The notes: generated from the sequence alone by a model not told the origin. 64,000 nt of DNA from Candidatus Scalindua japonica (GCF_002443295.1 NZ_BAOS01000003.1:62001-126000), one strand, 5' to 3'. Shown: positions 54,770 to 63,578, counted from the first letter of the stretch. A program made the numbers and translations.

Positions 54770-56449
54770 GTGTTTAAGGAAAATTTAAAAAAAACAGAAT
54801 TGGTAGAGCGAATACACTGGTTGATTTTTCTGCGTTGGATTGCTGTATCGGGTTTGTTTATTACTACTTATATCTTCAGTAGCGTTTTTAATGTTGTGGA
54901 GCGGGTGATTCCGTTATATACCATAGGAGTAATTATTGGGTTAACCAATGCGGGTTTTCGTTACTATACAACTATTCTCAGAGCAAAAACATTTGTGTCT
55001 GTACAGATGCATGCGGGCATACAGATCATGGTAGACCATTTTTTTCTTATTTGCCTGATATATTTCGCAGGCGGTATTGAAAATCCATTTATCTTTTACT
55101 TTTTATTTCATGCTATTATAGCTGGTATATTTCTGGAGAAAAAATATAGTTATCTACAAGCGCTTTTTGCGGCAAGTCTTTTTGCGTTGCTTTTATTACT
55201 GGAGTATTATTCTATAATACCTCACCAGCCTTTACAGACACTTTCAGCTTTCAGATATAGCGATGAGCTCTGGCATTCTGAAGTTTACTTACTGTGTGTT
55301 TTCTTTGCGCTTGCCAGTACAATATTTATTTCGGTATATTTTGTAACATCGATAATGGATAGATTAAGAAAAAGCAGAGATGATGTGTTGTTTGAGATAA
55401 AATCAACATTAGAAAATATGGCAGAAGGTGTTATCTTTATCGATCCTGATGATAAGGTGACAATGTGTAATAAGGAGATTGAGAAGGCATGGAAAGTAAG
55501 GAGCGACGAACTGTTAAATAAATCAGTGAAAGACGACCATGTTCCTTATATAGGAGGGATAGCATCTAATATAACCGGAAGTTTCAGAAAGGGAATAGAA
55601 ACCTCGCAGCATCAGGAAATAAAGACGAAAGATGGCTTTCTATACAATACATATTCTGCGATAATAGATCCCAGTGGTAAATATTGGGGTACAGTTTTGA
55701 CAAGTCATGATATTACAGAAAGAAAAAAACTGGAACAGCGGCTATTGCATTCGGAACGTCTTGCTACTATTGGTGAAATGTCTGCAAAGGTGGCCCATGA
55801 AATAAGAAATCCATTAAGTTCGATTAGTTTAAATACAGAGTTATTGTATGACGAAATCAGCAATGATAATGGGGGGGAAAAGAGTGATGTGGAAAATCTG
55901 ATCCAGTCTATTTTGAATGAAGTCGATACATTAACTGAAATGAGTGACGAATACCTTCGGTTTGCAAGATTTCCAAGGTTGGAAACGAAACCGGCCTCTA
56001 TTAATAACATTTTAATCGAGCTTTCAAAATTTTTTAATAAGGAGAGGTTGCAGAGAGGTATTGCGTTAAAAGAGCATTACACACCCGATCTGCCCATGAT
56101 ATCGCTCGATACAAATCAGATAAAGCAGGCATTTCTTAATATACTTAAAAACTCATTTGAGGCAATGCCTGAAGGTGGTAAGGTAAGCATCTCTACAAGA
56201 CTTAAGGGTAATAATATTGAAGTGAATATTACTGATACCGGTCATGGTATCAGTAAAGATGATATTCAAAGAGTGTTTGATCCGTTTTATAGTGTAAAAG
56301 TTAATGGTACAGGTCTGGGGCTTGCCTTGACGATGAAAACTATAGAAGGGCATGGTGGCGAAATAATTTGTAAAAGTGCGATAGGCAAAGGAACAACTAT
56401 GGTTATTGGTTTTCCTGTTGAAAGTTGCGGAAAGGATATAATTGAATAA
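54770..56449 (+). CDS. membrane sensor histidine kinase with PAS domain
   Basis: A 559-aa two-component kinase. Six hydrophobic segments span about residues 15-200; a PAS domain follows (about 205-325, MAEGVIFIDPDDKVTMCNKE); then HisKA with the phospho-His in VAHEIRNPLSSISL (about H343) and a HATPase domain with N-box QAFLNILKNSFEAM, DTGHGIS, and GTGLGLAL. The start is a GTG at 54770 after GGGG. The stop overlaps the start of the sigma-54 activator, so the two form a pair. Its signal is unknown; the location before nxr suggests nitrogen-oxide, redox or membrane-state sensing. Confidence 0.9.
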   Translation: MFKENLKKTELVERIHWLIFLRWIAVSGLFITTYIFSSVFNVVERVIPLYTIGVIIGLTNAGFRYYTTILRAKTFVSVQMHAGIQIMVDHFFLICLIYFAGGIENPFIFYFLFHAIIAGIFLEKKYSYLQALFAASLFALLLLLEYYSIIPHQPLQTLSAFRYSDELWHSEVYLLCVFFALASTIFISVYFVTSIMDRLRKSRDDVLFEIKSTLENMAEGVIFIDPDDKVTMCNKEIEKAWKVRSDELLNKSVKDDHVPYIGGIASNITGSFRKGIETSQHQEIKTKDGFLYNTYSAIIDPSGKYWGTVLTSHDITERKKLEQRLLHSERLATIGEMSAKVAHEIRNPLSSISLNTELLYDEISNDNGGEKSDVENLIQSILNEVDTLTEMSDEYLRFARFPRLETKPASINNILIELSKFFNKERLQRGIALKEHYTPDLPMISLDTNQIKQAFLNILKNSFEAMPEGGKVSISTRLKGNNIEVNITDTGHGISKDDIQRVFDPFYSVKVNGTGLGLALTMKTIEGHGGEIICKSAIGKGTTMVIGFPVESCGKDIIE

Positions 56450-57899
56450 TTCTTTAAAACAGACAGTTCTGGTTGTTGATGACCAGGAAAGTATCAGGCT
56501 CGCATTGTCCAGGATGCTTTCAAAAGAAGGCTATGAAGTTTTTGTGGCTGAAAGCGGTGAGAGCGCTTTGGATATTTTACGTGAAAAGAAAATAAATGTA
56601 ATGCTTTCGGACCTGAAGATGCATAAAATGGATGGCCTTCGACTGCTTAAAGCGTCAAAGTTGATCAAACCGGAAGTGGAGGTTATATTGATAACAGCTC
56701 ATGGGACAATTGAGAAGGCTGTTGGCGCAATGAAGGATGGCGCTTATGATTTTATAACAAAGCCATTCAAGAAAATCGTAATTACCAATATGATAAGAAA
56801 GGCTATTGAGAAGCAGGCCCTTGTTGTTGAGAATAAATATCTGCAAGAGCAGCTCGCGCATTCAGAACAAGATAGACATGCAGACATCATCGGGCAAAGT
56901 GGTGTAATGTGTGAGGTCGTAAAGCTGGCGGAACAGGTCGCGCCAAGCCAGGCCTCAGTGTTGATTCAGGGTGAAAGCGGCACTGGAAAAGAGGCCATAG
57001 CGTCACTTATACACAGTATTGGGGCCAGGATGGATAAGCCATTTGTAAAAGTAAGCTGTGCTGCGTTGCCGGATTCACTTCTTGAATCTGAGCTTTTTGG
57101 TTATGAGAAGGGGGCGTTTACAGGTGCTGTTAATCAGAAAGAAGGGCGTTTTGAATTGGCCCACAATGGGACTCTTTTTCTTGACGAAATTGGAGAGATA
57201 ACGCCATCTATTCAGGTCAAGCTGTTACGGGTCCTGCAGGAGGGCGAATTTGAGCGTTTAGGAGGTACCAGTGTTTTAAAAAGTAACGTTCGTATAATTT
57301 CGGCAACGAACGTTGATCTTGCAAATGCTATAAAAGAAAAGAAGTTCAGAGAAGATTTGTTTTATCGCTTGAACGTGATTACCATAGACATTCCTCCGCT
57401 AAGGGAGAGAAGGGAAGATATTCCACTACTGATAAGTCATTTTTTTAAAATATATCAGAAAAAGAATAACAAGAGAATAGAGGGTATTTCTGAGGAGGCG
57501 TTGGATATTATGACCGGTTATCAGTGGCCTGGCAATGTGCGCGAATTAAAAAATGTGATTGAAAGGGCTGTTGTCCTGGCGCAAGATATGGTTATTACTC
57601 AAAAGGATCTTCCGGGAAATATTGCTGGTGGCAGGATAGAGGAAAAAAAATTCTTTATTCCATTTGGTATGCCGTTACGTGAAATTGAGACGAAGATAAT
57701 TAATGAAACTTTAAAACGATCAAAAGGCGACAAAGAGGTTACCGCAAAATTACTGGGTATTACCCCAAGAACTATCTACAGGAAAATGAATTCACTGGAA
57801 GAAGGGGGAAAAAGGGAAGAATTAAACAGGCAAGAGGCTAGCAGGGAAGAGTTAAGAAGAAAAGAAGAAGAAGAAGCAAATGATAATATAAATAGTTAA
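56442..57899 (+). CDS. NtrC-family sigma-54-dependent response regulator
   Basis: A 485-aa activator. Receiver: VVDDQES and phospho-Asp in MLSDLKMHKMDG (about D57). AAA+ domain: Walker A GESGTGKEAIA (about 177), GAFTGA loop (about 225-230, which contacts sigma-54), Walker B LFLDEIGEI. C-terminal Fis-type helix-turn-helix (VTAKLLGITPRTIYRKM). A Glu/Arg-rich tail of about 35 residues follows. It starts at TTG 56442 overlapping the kinase stop. Downstream of its gene there are two dyads and a sigma-54 promoter match leading to nxrC, so nxr is its likely target. Confidence 0.95.
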   Translation: MNNSLKQTVLVVDDQESIRLALSRMLSKEGYEVFVAESGESALDILREKKINVMLSDLKMHKMDGLRLLKASKLIKPEVEVILITAHGTIEKAVGAMKDGAYDFITKPFKKIVITNMIRKAIEKQALVVENKYLQEQLAHSEQDRHADIIGQSGVMCEVVKLAEQVAPSQASVLIQGESGTGKEAIASLIHSIGARMDKPFVKVSCAALPDSLLESELFGYEKGAFTGAVNQKEGRFELAHNGTLFLDEIGEITPSIQVKLLRVLQEGEFERLGGTSVLKSNVRIISATNVDLANAIKEKKFREDLFYRLNVITIDIPPLRERREDIPLLISHFFKIYQKKNNKRIEGISEEALDIMTGYQWPGNVRELKNVIERAVVLAQDMVITQKDLPGNIAGGRIEEKKFFIPFGMPLREIETKIINETLKRSKGDKEVTAKLLGITPRTIYRKMNSLEEGGKREELNRQEASREELRRKEEEEANDNINS

Positions 57900-58040
57900 T
57901 ACACAATCAATATAATTAATATTAAAATCTGTCTTGTGTTTTTGAGACCAACTTGCATGTAAATACAAACAAAATGTGTGGATTAATACATTAGTTTTTC
58001 TAAGCGTCTGATTTTGCAGTGGTTACTGGTCAAGGCGGTT

Positions 58041-58053
58041 TGACATTATGTCA
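58041..58053. promoter_or_regulatory. upstream activating dyad 1
   Basis: TGACATTATGTCA, an inverted repeat TGACA-N3-TGTCA. It lies about 170 bases upstream of the sigma-54 promoter match and 40 bases left of a second dyad of the same form. It is a candidate binding site for the NtrC-type regulator next door. Confidence 0.6.
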
Positions 58054-58080
58054 TAGTGATTTTCTGTATCTGGCAAAAAG

Positions 58081-58093
58081 TGACAGTTTGTCA
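58081..58093. promoter_or_regulatory. upstream activating dyad 2
   Basis: TGACAGTTTGTCA, the same TGACA-N3-TGTCA form as the dyad at 58041. Spacing of 40 bases puts both on nearly the same face of the helix, suited to oligomer formation of a sigma-54 activator. Confidence 0.6.
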
Positions 58094-58218
58094 GTCGTGT
58101 TGGTGTTTTAGTGATTATGTGTTCGTCTTAAGGCCTTTGGGGGTTTTTGTCATATATATATGTAATCATATGTGTTATGTTGAGGTATTAAATCAGTGTT
58201 TTTGAATATATTTTATTA

Positions 58219-58234
58219 TGGCACATTTATTGCA
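58219..58234 (+). promoter_or_regulatory. sigma-54 promoter for the nxr operon
   Basis: TGGCACATTTATTGCA agrees with the -24/-12 consensus TGGCACG-N4-TTGCW at every defined base except the G after TGGCAC. Spacing between the GG and GC elements is correct. Transcription would begin near 58246, giving a leader of about 500 bases before nxrC. A 12-bp AT palindrome (CATATATATATG, 58151-58162) lies between the dyads and the promoter, where an IHF-like bend would be expected. Confidence 0.75.
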
Positions 58235-58382
58235 ATTCCTGAATATCTTAAGTTTATTAAGAAAGCCAATTCCTGGTTTTCATAATAATTTGTTATTAGT
58301 TAACTTTTGAATTTGCAGATAATTCTCAAGTGGTCGTTAGTAGTTCTTTCTTCTGGAGGGGAAGAAGCTTAGAGGTTAACGT

Positions 58383-58502
58383 ATGGACATTCTATTAGGG
58401 ATTTATGCGAATAGTGGTATTTATCTAATTATTTCATTTTGTTTAAGATCATTTCGATGCACACCACAGTTTCCATGTCCATTTCCAGAAAAAGAACAAT
58501 GA
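58383..58502 (+). CDS. candidate 39-aa leader ORF in the nxr 5' region
   Basis: A short open frame from ATG 58383, eight bases after AGAGG, ending TGA at 58500-58502. The product (starting MDILLGIYANSGIYLIISF) has one hydrophobic stretch and three Cys in the C-terminal half. It lies inside the predicted sigma-54 transcript. It may be a regulatory leader peptide or a small subunit, or it may not be translated; I do not recognise it. Confidence 0.3.
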   Translation: MDILLGIYANSGIYLIISFCLRSFRCTPQFPCPFPEKEQ

Positions 58503-58746
58503 GCAGTTTGTTTTTTTATAATAACCGCTTTTATTGTAGATGTTTACAATAACCATTGTTCGTCTGGATAGCATTAAGTCAAAAACATTATTTTGAAATT
58601 TCATATTTAATCATTTTTGCTGTTGAGTTTTTGTCGATTTGACTTATAATGTCTTTGTCTTTTTTTAATTAGTATATCATGTGTAAATATATCAGGTACA
58701 TCTTTTAAGTTAAGTTCATTTTAAATTTTTAGTGGAGGTAATAGTC

Positions 58747-59697
58747 ATGTTGAGAGGCCTTATACGAAAGTCTGTTTTCCTGGGAAGCGCTTTTGTCGCA
58801 ATGTTCTATCTATGTAGTGGTGAGGTTTTCTCACAAAGCCTTGAGCAGGAGGCAACAGTAGAAGAGAACATTCCTACTGATGAAGGGGTTACCGCTAAGT
58901 ACGTAGCTGTAGATATTGATGGGGCAGCTGAAGCCCTTGCGCAGGCGGAATCATATAAAGTTAATTTGCAGATACAGGATAGAGCATTTCCAAACGGTGG
59001 AGGCTCTGTTGCGGAAGTTGAGGTTAGTAGTATTCATAACGGTGAAACGATTTTCTTTTATGTCACATGGAACGATGCAACAAAGAATGATAGGGCGATT
59101 AAACATGAACAGTTCAGGGATGCAGTTGGTTTTATGTTCCCTTTAGGTATTGTTGAAATATCTCCCAGGACTCCTTTCAGTCCAAGAATGGGAGATAGGG
59201 GAAAACCGGTAAATATCTGGCATTGGAAAGCTGACTGGGAACGCGATTTACATGCAGATGGTAAATATGAGCACATGGAAGATCAGTATCCAAATATGTT
59301 TACAGATTTTGATTTTGATCCTAATCCGGATTATTTTAACAAAAAAGTACACGATAGTGTTCCGCTTATGTCTGGAGGGATAGCTGCGGGATCTTTACTG
59401 TCTACTCCCAGGGGTAGGTCTGTGGAAGATCTGAATGCTATCGGTTTTGGTACGCTGACCGCCCAGACCCATCAGGATGTTAATGGTACGGGTTATTGGA
59501 GTGAAGATAAATGGCATGTTATGGTCTTCAGGCCATTGATGACTCCGGATCCTAATGATGTTCAGTTTGTACCGGGCGAAACAACTTTCTTTAATATGGC
59601 AGTCTGGAATGGTGAAGAGGGTGATAGAAACGGTCTAAAGTCTGTCAGTATTAGGTGGAGACCGATAACGTTAGAACCAACGAAATATACTGAGTAA
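58747..59697 (+). CDS. nxrC: nitrite oxidoreductase subunit C (heme b subunit)
   Basis: NxrC is the gamma-like subunit of the NXR complex, expected to carry a b-type heme and pass electrons from NxrB to soluble carriers. The 316-aa product starts at ATG 58747, eight bases after GGAGG. It has a signal peptide (SVFLGSAFVAMFYLCSGEVFS) and a soluble beta-rich body with the ethylbenzene-dehydrogenase/dimethylsulfide-dehydrogenase gamma layout (SVAEVEVSSIHNGETIFFYVTWNDATKND, then VNIWHWKADWERD and WHVMVFRPL). It is the first structural gene after the sigma-54 promoter, followed by nxrB after 50 bases. Confidence 0.88.
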   Translation: MLRGLIRKSVFLGSAFVAMFYLCSGEVFSQSLEQEATVEENIPTDEGVTAKYVAVDIDGAAEALAQAESYKVNLQIQDRAFPNGGGSVAEVEVSSIHNGETIFFYVTWNDATKNDRAIKHEQFRDAVGFMFPLGIVEISPRTPFSPRMGDRGKPVNIWHWKADWERDLHADGKYEHMEDQYPNMFTDFDFDPNPDYFNKKVHDSVPLMSGGIAAGSLLSTPRGRSVEDLNAIGFGTLTAQTHQDVNGTGYWSEDKWHVMVFRPLMTPDPNDVQFVPGETTFFNMAVWNGEEGDRNGLKSVSIRWRPITLEPTKYTE

Positions 59698-59747
59698 ATA
59701 ATTTAGTGAAACGACAAATAATTACATAGATAATAAGGAGGAATATT

Positions 59748-61010
59748 ATGACGCTTGTTCACAACTGGCACCTTGGGAGAACGATGGAGTATCCATACTT
59801 TGAGTCAAGGCCGGAACATCAGTTTGCTGCAGTTTTTAATACAAACAGGTGTATTGCCTGTCAGACCTGTACGATGGCCCACAAGAGTACCTGGACTTAC
59901 AGTAAGGGGCAGGAGTATATGTGGTGGAATAATGTTGAAACAAAGCCGTATGGCGGATATCCTCAGCATTGGGATCAAAAGATTTTGCAGATGTTATGGG
60001 ATAACGGTAATAATCCTATGGAATGGTTTACCTCTGAAGATGATAAAAACGAAGCTACTGCTCCTTACGGACTTTATAATGGTGATACTATTTTTGAGCT
60101 GGCAAAAACGAAAGGCCTTAACCAGGTAGCAGTGGGATATATCCCTGATGATAAAGAGTGGAGATTCCCCAACATATACGAAGATACTGCTGCCAGTGAA
60201 AAGACAAATTATGAGACTGGGCCGGCTGCGGAGTCATCTGAGTTGCCTGAGCATAAGAGATGGTTTTTCTATCTTCAGAGGGTATGTAATCACTGTACTT
60301 ATCCTGCATGCCTGGCTGCGTGTCCCAGGAAGGCAATATATAAACGTAAGGAAGACGGTATCGTTCTGATAGACCAGAAACGCTGCAGGGGCTACAGAAA
60401 GTGTGTTGAGCAGTGTCCATATAAGAAGCCGATGTACAGAGGTGAAACAAGAATGTCTGAAAAATGTATTGCTTGTTACCCCAGAGTTGAAGGGAAGGAT
60501 CCTATTACAAAAGGCAGAAGGATGGAGGCTCGTTGTATGGTTGCCTGTGTGGGTAAGATCAGATTGAATGGTCTTCTGACCGGTGATTATAAGAAGCCTG
60601 ATCCTAAGAACCCGATGGACTGGCTGGTTCATGTGCATAAAGTTGCATTGCCACTGTATCCGCAGTTTGGTACTGAGCCTAACATTTATTATATACCGCC
60701 GAGATGGGCGCCAAGAAGTTATTTGAGGCAGATGTTCGGTCCTGGAGTTGACGAGGCTCTTGATAAATATGCTTCACCTTCAAGAGAACTTATGGCTGTT
60801 CTCGCGCTTTTCAGATCTACGCAGACTATGCTTTCGAGATTTGAGATTGAGGATGGTCCTAAGATTTATGAGACAGAAGTAATGGGAAAGAAGGTCGAAG
60901 TGTATAACGATACCGTGATCGGGTTTGCTGCCGACGGCACGGAGATGGTCAGGTTAAAGGTTGAAGAGCCAACTTGGGAGAGTGACGAAAAACGAATGGT
61001 CACATATTAA
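59748..61010 (+). CDS. nxrB: nitrite oxidoreductase subunit B (iron-sulfur subunit)
   Basis: NxrB relays electrons from the molybdenum subunit NxrA to NxrC through four iron-sulfur clusters. The 420-aa protein has Cys sets CIACQTCTMAHK (C35, C38, C41), CNHCTYPACLAACPRK, CRGYRKCVEQCPYKK, and CIACYPRVEG with CMVACVGK. The wording TNRCIACQTCTMAHKSTWT is characteristic of the anammox/NxrB branch of the DMSO reductase family beta subunits. It has no signal and would be exported together with NxrA. AAGGAGG precedes the ATG. Confidence 0.97.
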   Translation: MTLVHNWHLGRTMEYPYFESRPEHQFAAVFNTNRCIACQTCTMAHKSTWTYSKGQEYMWWNNVETKPYGGYPQHWDQKILQMLWDNGNNPMEWFTSEDDKNEATAPYGLYNGDTIFELAKTKGLNQVAVGYIPDDKEWRFPNIYEDTAASEKTNYETGPAAESSELPEHKRWFFYLQRVCNHCTYPACLAACPRKAIYKRKEDGIVLIDQKRCRGYRKCVEQCPYKKPMYRGETRMSEKCIACYPRVEGKDPITKGRRMEARCMVACVGKIRLNGLLTGDYKKPDPKNPMDWLVHVHKVALPLYPQFGTEPNIYYIPPRWAPRSYLRQMFGPGVDEALDKYASPSRELMAVLALFRSTQTMLSRFEIEDGPKIYETEVMGKKVEVYNDTVIGFAADGTEMVRLKVEEPTWESDEKRMVTY

Positions 61011-61066
61011 ATTAAAAGTAATTACACAATTAACTTGAAATCTGATAAATGGAGGAAATTAGAGAT

Positions 61067-61663
61067 ATGAAATATCCGAAAATACTATGTGTTCTTAGTA
61101 TATTCATTTTTATGGGTATTGGGATCACAGGGGTTAAGCATGTAGTGGCGGAAGAGTGGGCTCCAAGCTTTGAGGCCTTTAAGTCTACAAATGAACCGGA
61201 TTATCATCAAAGGCGTAACGGCAATATTGAATGGCATTTGTTCCATGATGCACCTGCGCCGGAAACAAAAACTGACAAACCGAACAATTCCGATTTTTAC
61301 TGGATAGAGGGTGATGGTGCATGGCATAAAAGAATATTGGAAGTTGAAGATACTTCTGCGCTAAGTCATTTGACTCCGGCGAATGTTCCGGAATCAAAAT
61401 ATCATAGTCCTTGTCCATTATGTGGTTATGCCACATATTTCTGGTTGAATACTGGTGACATGGATGATGATACTGAAACGCATGTAAAAGGTGATTTCCC
61501 GGGTTGGAAGAGAGCTGACGGTATCTGTCGCAACTGTTTTGAATGTTATCAGCTCAGGGCTGGTAAGTTTTATGAAGGTAGTGCTGCATCTGCAACTGAT
61601 GAATATGTTATCGGTTATATGAAGTCTCCACAGATACAGGATTATTTCAGCAATGTGAAGTAA
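61067..61663 (+). CDS. secreted protein with a CPLCG domain, nxr-cluster accessory
   Basis: A 198-aa product from ATG 61067 (GGAGG upstream), with a signal peptide (ILCVLSIFIFMGIGITGVKHVVA). The C-terminal domain has CPLCG and CRNC (C116, C119, C154, C157) and GWKRADGICRNC, and it shares its Cys spacing and several residues with the C-terminus of the protein at 62547-63530. The rest contains Trp- and His-rich segments (NGNIEWHLFHDAPAP). It is located between nxrB and the chaperone; one known tubule-forming NXR-associated subunit (NXR-T) is also encoded in such clusters, but I cannot say whether this is it. Confidence 0.6.
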   Translation: MKYPKILCVLSIFIFMGIGITGVKHVVAEEWAPSFEAFKSTNEPDYHQRRNGNIEWHLFHDAPAPETKTDKPNNSDFYWIEGDGAWHKRILEVEDTSALSHLTPANVPESKYHSPCPLCGYATYFWLNTGDMDDDTETHVKGDFPGWKRADGICRNCFECYQLRAGKFYEGSAASATDEYVIGYMKSPQIQDYFSNVK

Positions 61664-61716
61664 TAGATTCAGGCAGTGGTGTCATCCGAGACGTTACTTA
61701 AGTTTTTAGAATTTGT

Positions 61717-61765
61717 TTTTCTTTATCCAGCCACTTATTAAGAAAGTGGCTAAAGATAAAGAAAA
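61717..61765 (+). promoter_or_regulatory. intercistronic stem-loop before the chaperone gene
   Basis: TTTTCTTTATCCAGCCACTT and AAGTGGCTAAAGATAAAGAAAA pair over nearly their full length (a C faces AAA in the middle). It lies 16 bases before the start of the torD-like gene. It may slow transcription or protect the upstream nxrCB message, so that fewer chaperones than enzyme subunits are made. Confidence 0.55.
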
Positions 61766-61780
61766 TATAAGAGGAAAGTT

Positions 61781-62554
61781 ATGGTAATTAAAATTAATGA
61801 AAATGTAGGCGATTTGCTTGCGGCAAGTCAAATCTATCAATTCCTTTCAACATGCCTTCTTGAGCCAAATAAAGAGGCTTTAGATCTGCTGCTTAATGAT
61901 GACTACATGGCCGAGGTGAAAAACTGCATTGAAATAAGTGGAAGTAGTCAAATGCTGGAAACCTTCGATCTGCTGCAGAGGAGGGTGGAGGGTGTTGATG
62001 TTGAGGGGCTGGCGTGGAGCTATCGTGCTACATTTGGCGGTTCTACTGTTGCGATGGATTGCCCCCCTTATGAGATGTACTACAGCGGTTCGCAGATTTG
62101 GCAACAAACTCAAGATCTTGCCGATATCTCAGGAATGTATAAGGCTTATGGGATAGAGATTGAAGAGGACACGACCACAAGTAGATGGGACCATGTAGCG
62201 GTTGAATTGGAATTTCTGCATTTTTTGACTTATAAAATTGCATATGCAATAGAAAACCACAGCGAAAAGGAACAGGAGTCCTGTATTTCAGGTAAAAAGA
62301 AATTTTTGTATGCCCACATCGGCAGGTGGATAAAGGCATTTTCAACGTCAGTTATTAAGAAAACACCTGAAGAGTTCTATCGCCATGCTTCGGCATTGGC
62401 GAGCCTTTTTATTCATATAGAAATGCTCAAGTTGTCTGTTGACGCGGAAGAGATAGATGAATATATGGGTAACGAACCTGATTATCTTCAGAGGCTTGAA
62501 GGTAAAAGCGCTATGGCTTGTGATTCATGCATGGATGAGGAAAAATATGACTGA
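61781..62554 (+). CDS. TorD/NarJ-family maturation chaperone for NxrA
   Basis: A 257-aa cytoplasmic chaperone. DCPPYEMYYSG matches the CPPYE signature of TorD/NarJ proteins and TSRWDHVAVELEFLHFL the conserved DH-x3-ELEF helix. These proteins hold the molybdoenzyme precursor and its Tat signal until the cofactor is inserted. The C-terminus has a Cys pair (CDSCMDEE) which is unusual. It overlaps the next gene by eight bases. Its likely client is NxrA, which starts 1 kb downstream with a Tat signal. Confidence 0.9.
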   Translation: MVIKINENVGDLLAASQIYQFLSTCLLEPNKEALDLLLNDDYMAEVKNCIEISGSSQMLETFDLLQRRVEGVDVEGLAWSYRATFGGSTVAMDCPPYEMYYSGSQIWQQTQDLADISGMYKAYGIEIEEDTTTSRWDHVAVELEFLHFLTYKIAYAIENHSEKEQESCISGKKKFLYAHIGRWIKAFSTSVIKKTPEEFYRHASALASLFIHIEMLKLSVDAEEIDEYMGNEPDYLQRLEGKSAMACDSCMDEEKYD

Positions 62555-63530
62555 ACTACAGGAAGAACAAGTTGAAACTCTTGAAATTGAATATGATCAT
62601 CAGTTGGTTGATGATATTGTGTGTAAGGGATTGTTGCGGCAGGAAACATCTGGAGACTCCGCTTTATACAATGAGTATCATAAGAAAAGAGATGCTATTT
62701 ATGAAATGGAGGAAGAGAAAAGGCCAAGGCGTTTCAGGGAACTTGATGTGGAGTTCTTTAATCGATTAGGTTATGGAGCCTTCCTGAGAGATGCATTCGA
62801 TGAGTATCCTGACATAGAGGAAATGGTTAAGGAGGTTCATGTCAGGAGAGCTACGACACGGAAGAACGAGGGTTCTAATCTTGTAGATGAGGGTACTAAA
62901 GTCATCATCAGGCTATATCCCGAGCTTTTTATTGAGGGTCGCGATGAAATACGTAAAGTTATCAGGCATGAACTTATGCATGTTTCTGACATGATAAATA
63001 GTGCCTTCGAATATAACGTACATGAGGAATTTGCGACCTCTCCTATGGAAGAGCGAATAATCACTGATAGATATAGGCTTTTCTGGGATATTTCTATTGA
63101 TGGCCGTTTAACTAAAAAAGGACTCGAGACTACCGCATCCAAAGAGGAGAGAAAGAAAGAATTTGATTCATTCTTTAGTAAAATCCCTGAAGAGACAAGG
63201 ACTGTAATATTTGATAGAATATGGAATGCGGATGAAACTTTTACACATAACAGAATGGTTGAATTATCTAAAGACACAAACAAAGTCCTTGCATTAGCTG
63301 CAGGGAGCCGTTCTGCTGAAGAACTGGTAGAAGAATCAAAGGCCCTTGGTCCTGTTCCTGGAACGACCTGTCCGCTTTGTGGTTTCCCTTCATTTGATTG
63401 GATAGAGGAAGTTGCCCAAGATGAGGACATTGCCAAAATAATTAATGAAGAGTTTCCGGATTGGAAGCCACAGGATGGAGTCTGCGAAAGATGTGCGGAA
63501 TATTATAAGATTAAAGCAGGTAAGTGGTAG
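62547..63530 (+). CDS. zincin-like protein with CPLCG domain, nxr-cluster accessory
   Basis: A 327-aa cytoplasmic protein (no signal), start at ATG 62547 overlapping the chaperone stop. Residues 141-145 are HELMH, the HExxH zinc site of metallopeptidases, in the context VIRHELMHVSDMINSAFEY. The C-terminus has a four-Cys domain (C275, C278, C313, C316; CPLCGFPSFDW, then DWKPQDGVCERC) with the same spacing as the secreted protein at 61067. A protease or zinc-binding scaffold for NXR assembly is conceivable. I know of no characterised homologue. It is 48 bases before nxrA. Confidence 0.65.
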   Translation: MTELQEEQVETLEIEYDHQLVDDIVCKGLLRQETSGDSALYNEYHKKRDAIYEMEEEKRPRRFRELDVEFFNRLGYGAFLRDAFDEYPDIEEMVKEVHVRRATTRKNEGSNLVDEGTKVIIRLYPELFIEGRDEIRKVIRHELMHVSDMINSAFEYNVHEEFATSPMEERIITDRYRLFWDISIDGRLTKKGLETTASKEERKKEFDSFFSKIPEETRTVIFDRIWNADETFTHNRMVELSKDTNKVLALAAGSRSAEELVEESKALGPVPGTTCPLCGFPSFDWIEEVAQDEDIAKIINEEFPDWKPQDGVCERCAEYYKIKAGKW

Positions 63531-63578
63531 TTTAAAAGTGCGAATAAGTATTTTTTATATAAAAATAGGAGGATATGT

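Larger units (their letters stand above)
57900..58746. other. nxr control region
   Basis: The 847-base gap between the sigma-54 activator gene and nxrC. It holds the two dyads, the AT palindrome, the sigma-54 promoter and a small ORF, listed separately. The remainder (58503-58735) is very AT-rich untranslated leader, ending in the ribosome binding site GTGGAGG. Confidence 0.6.
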
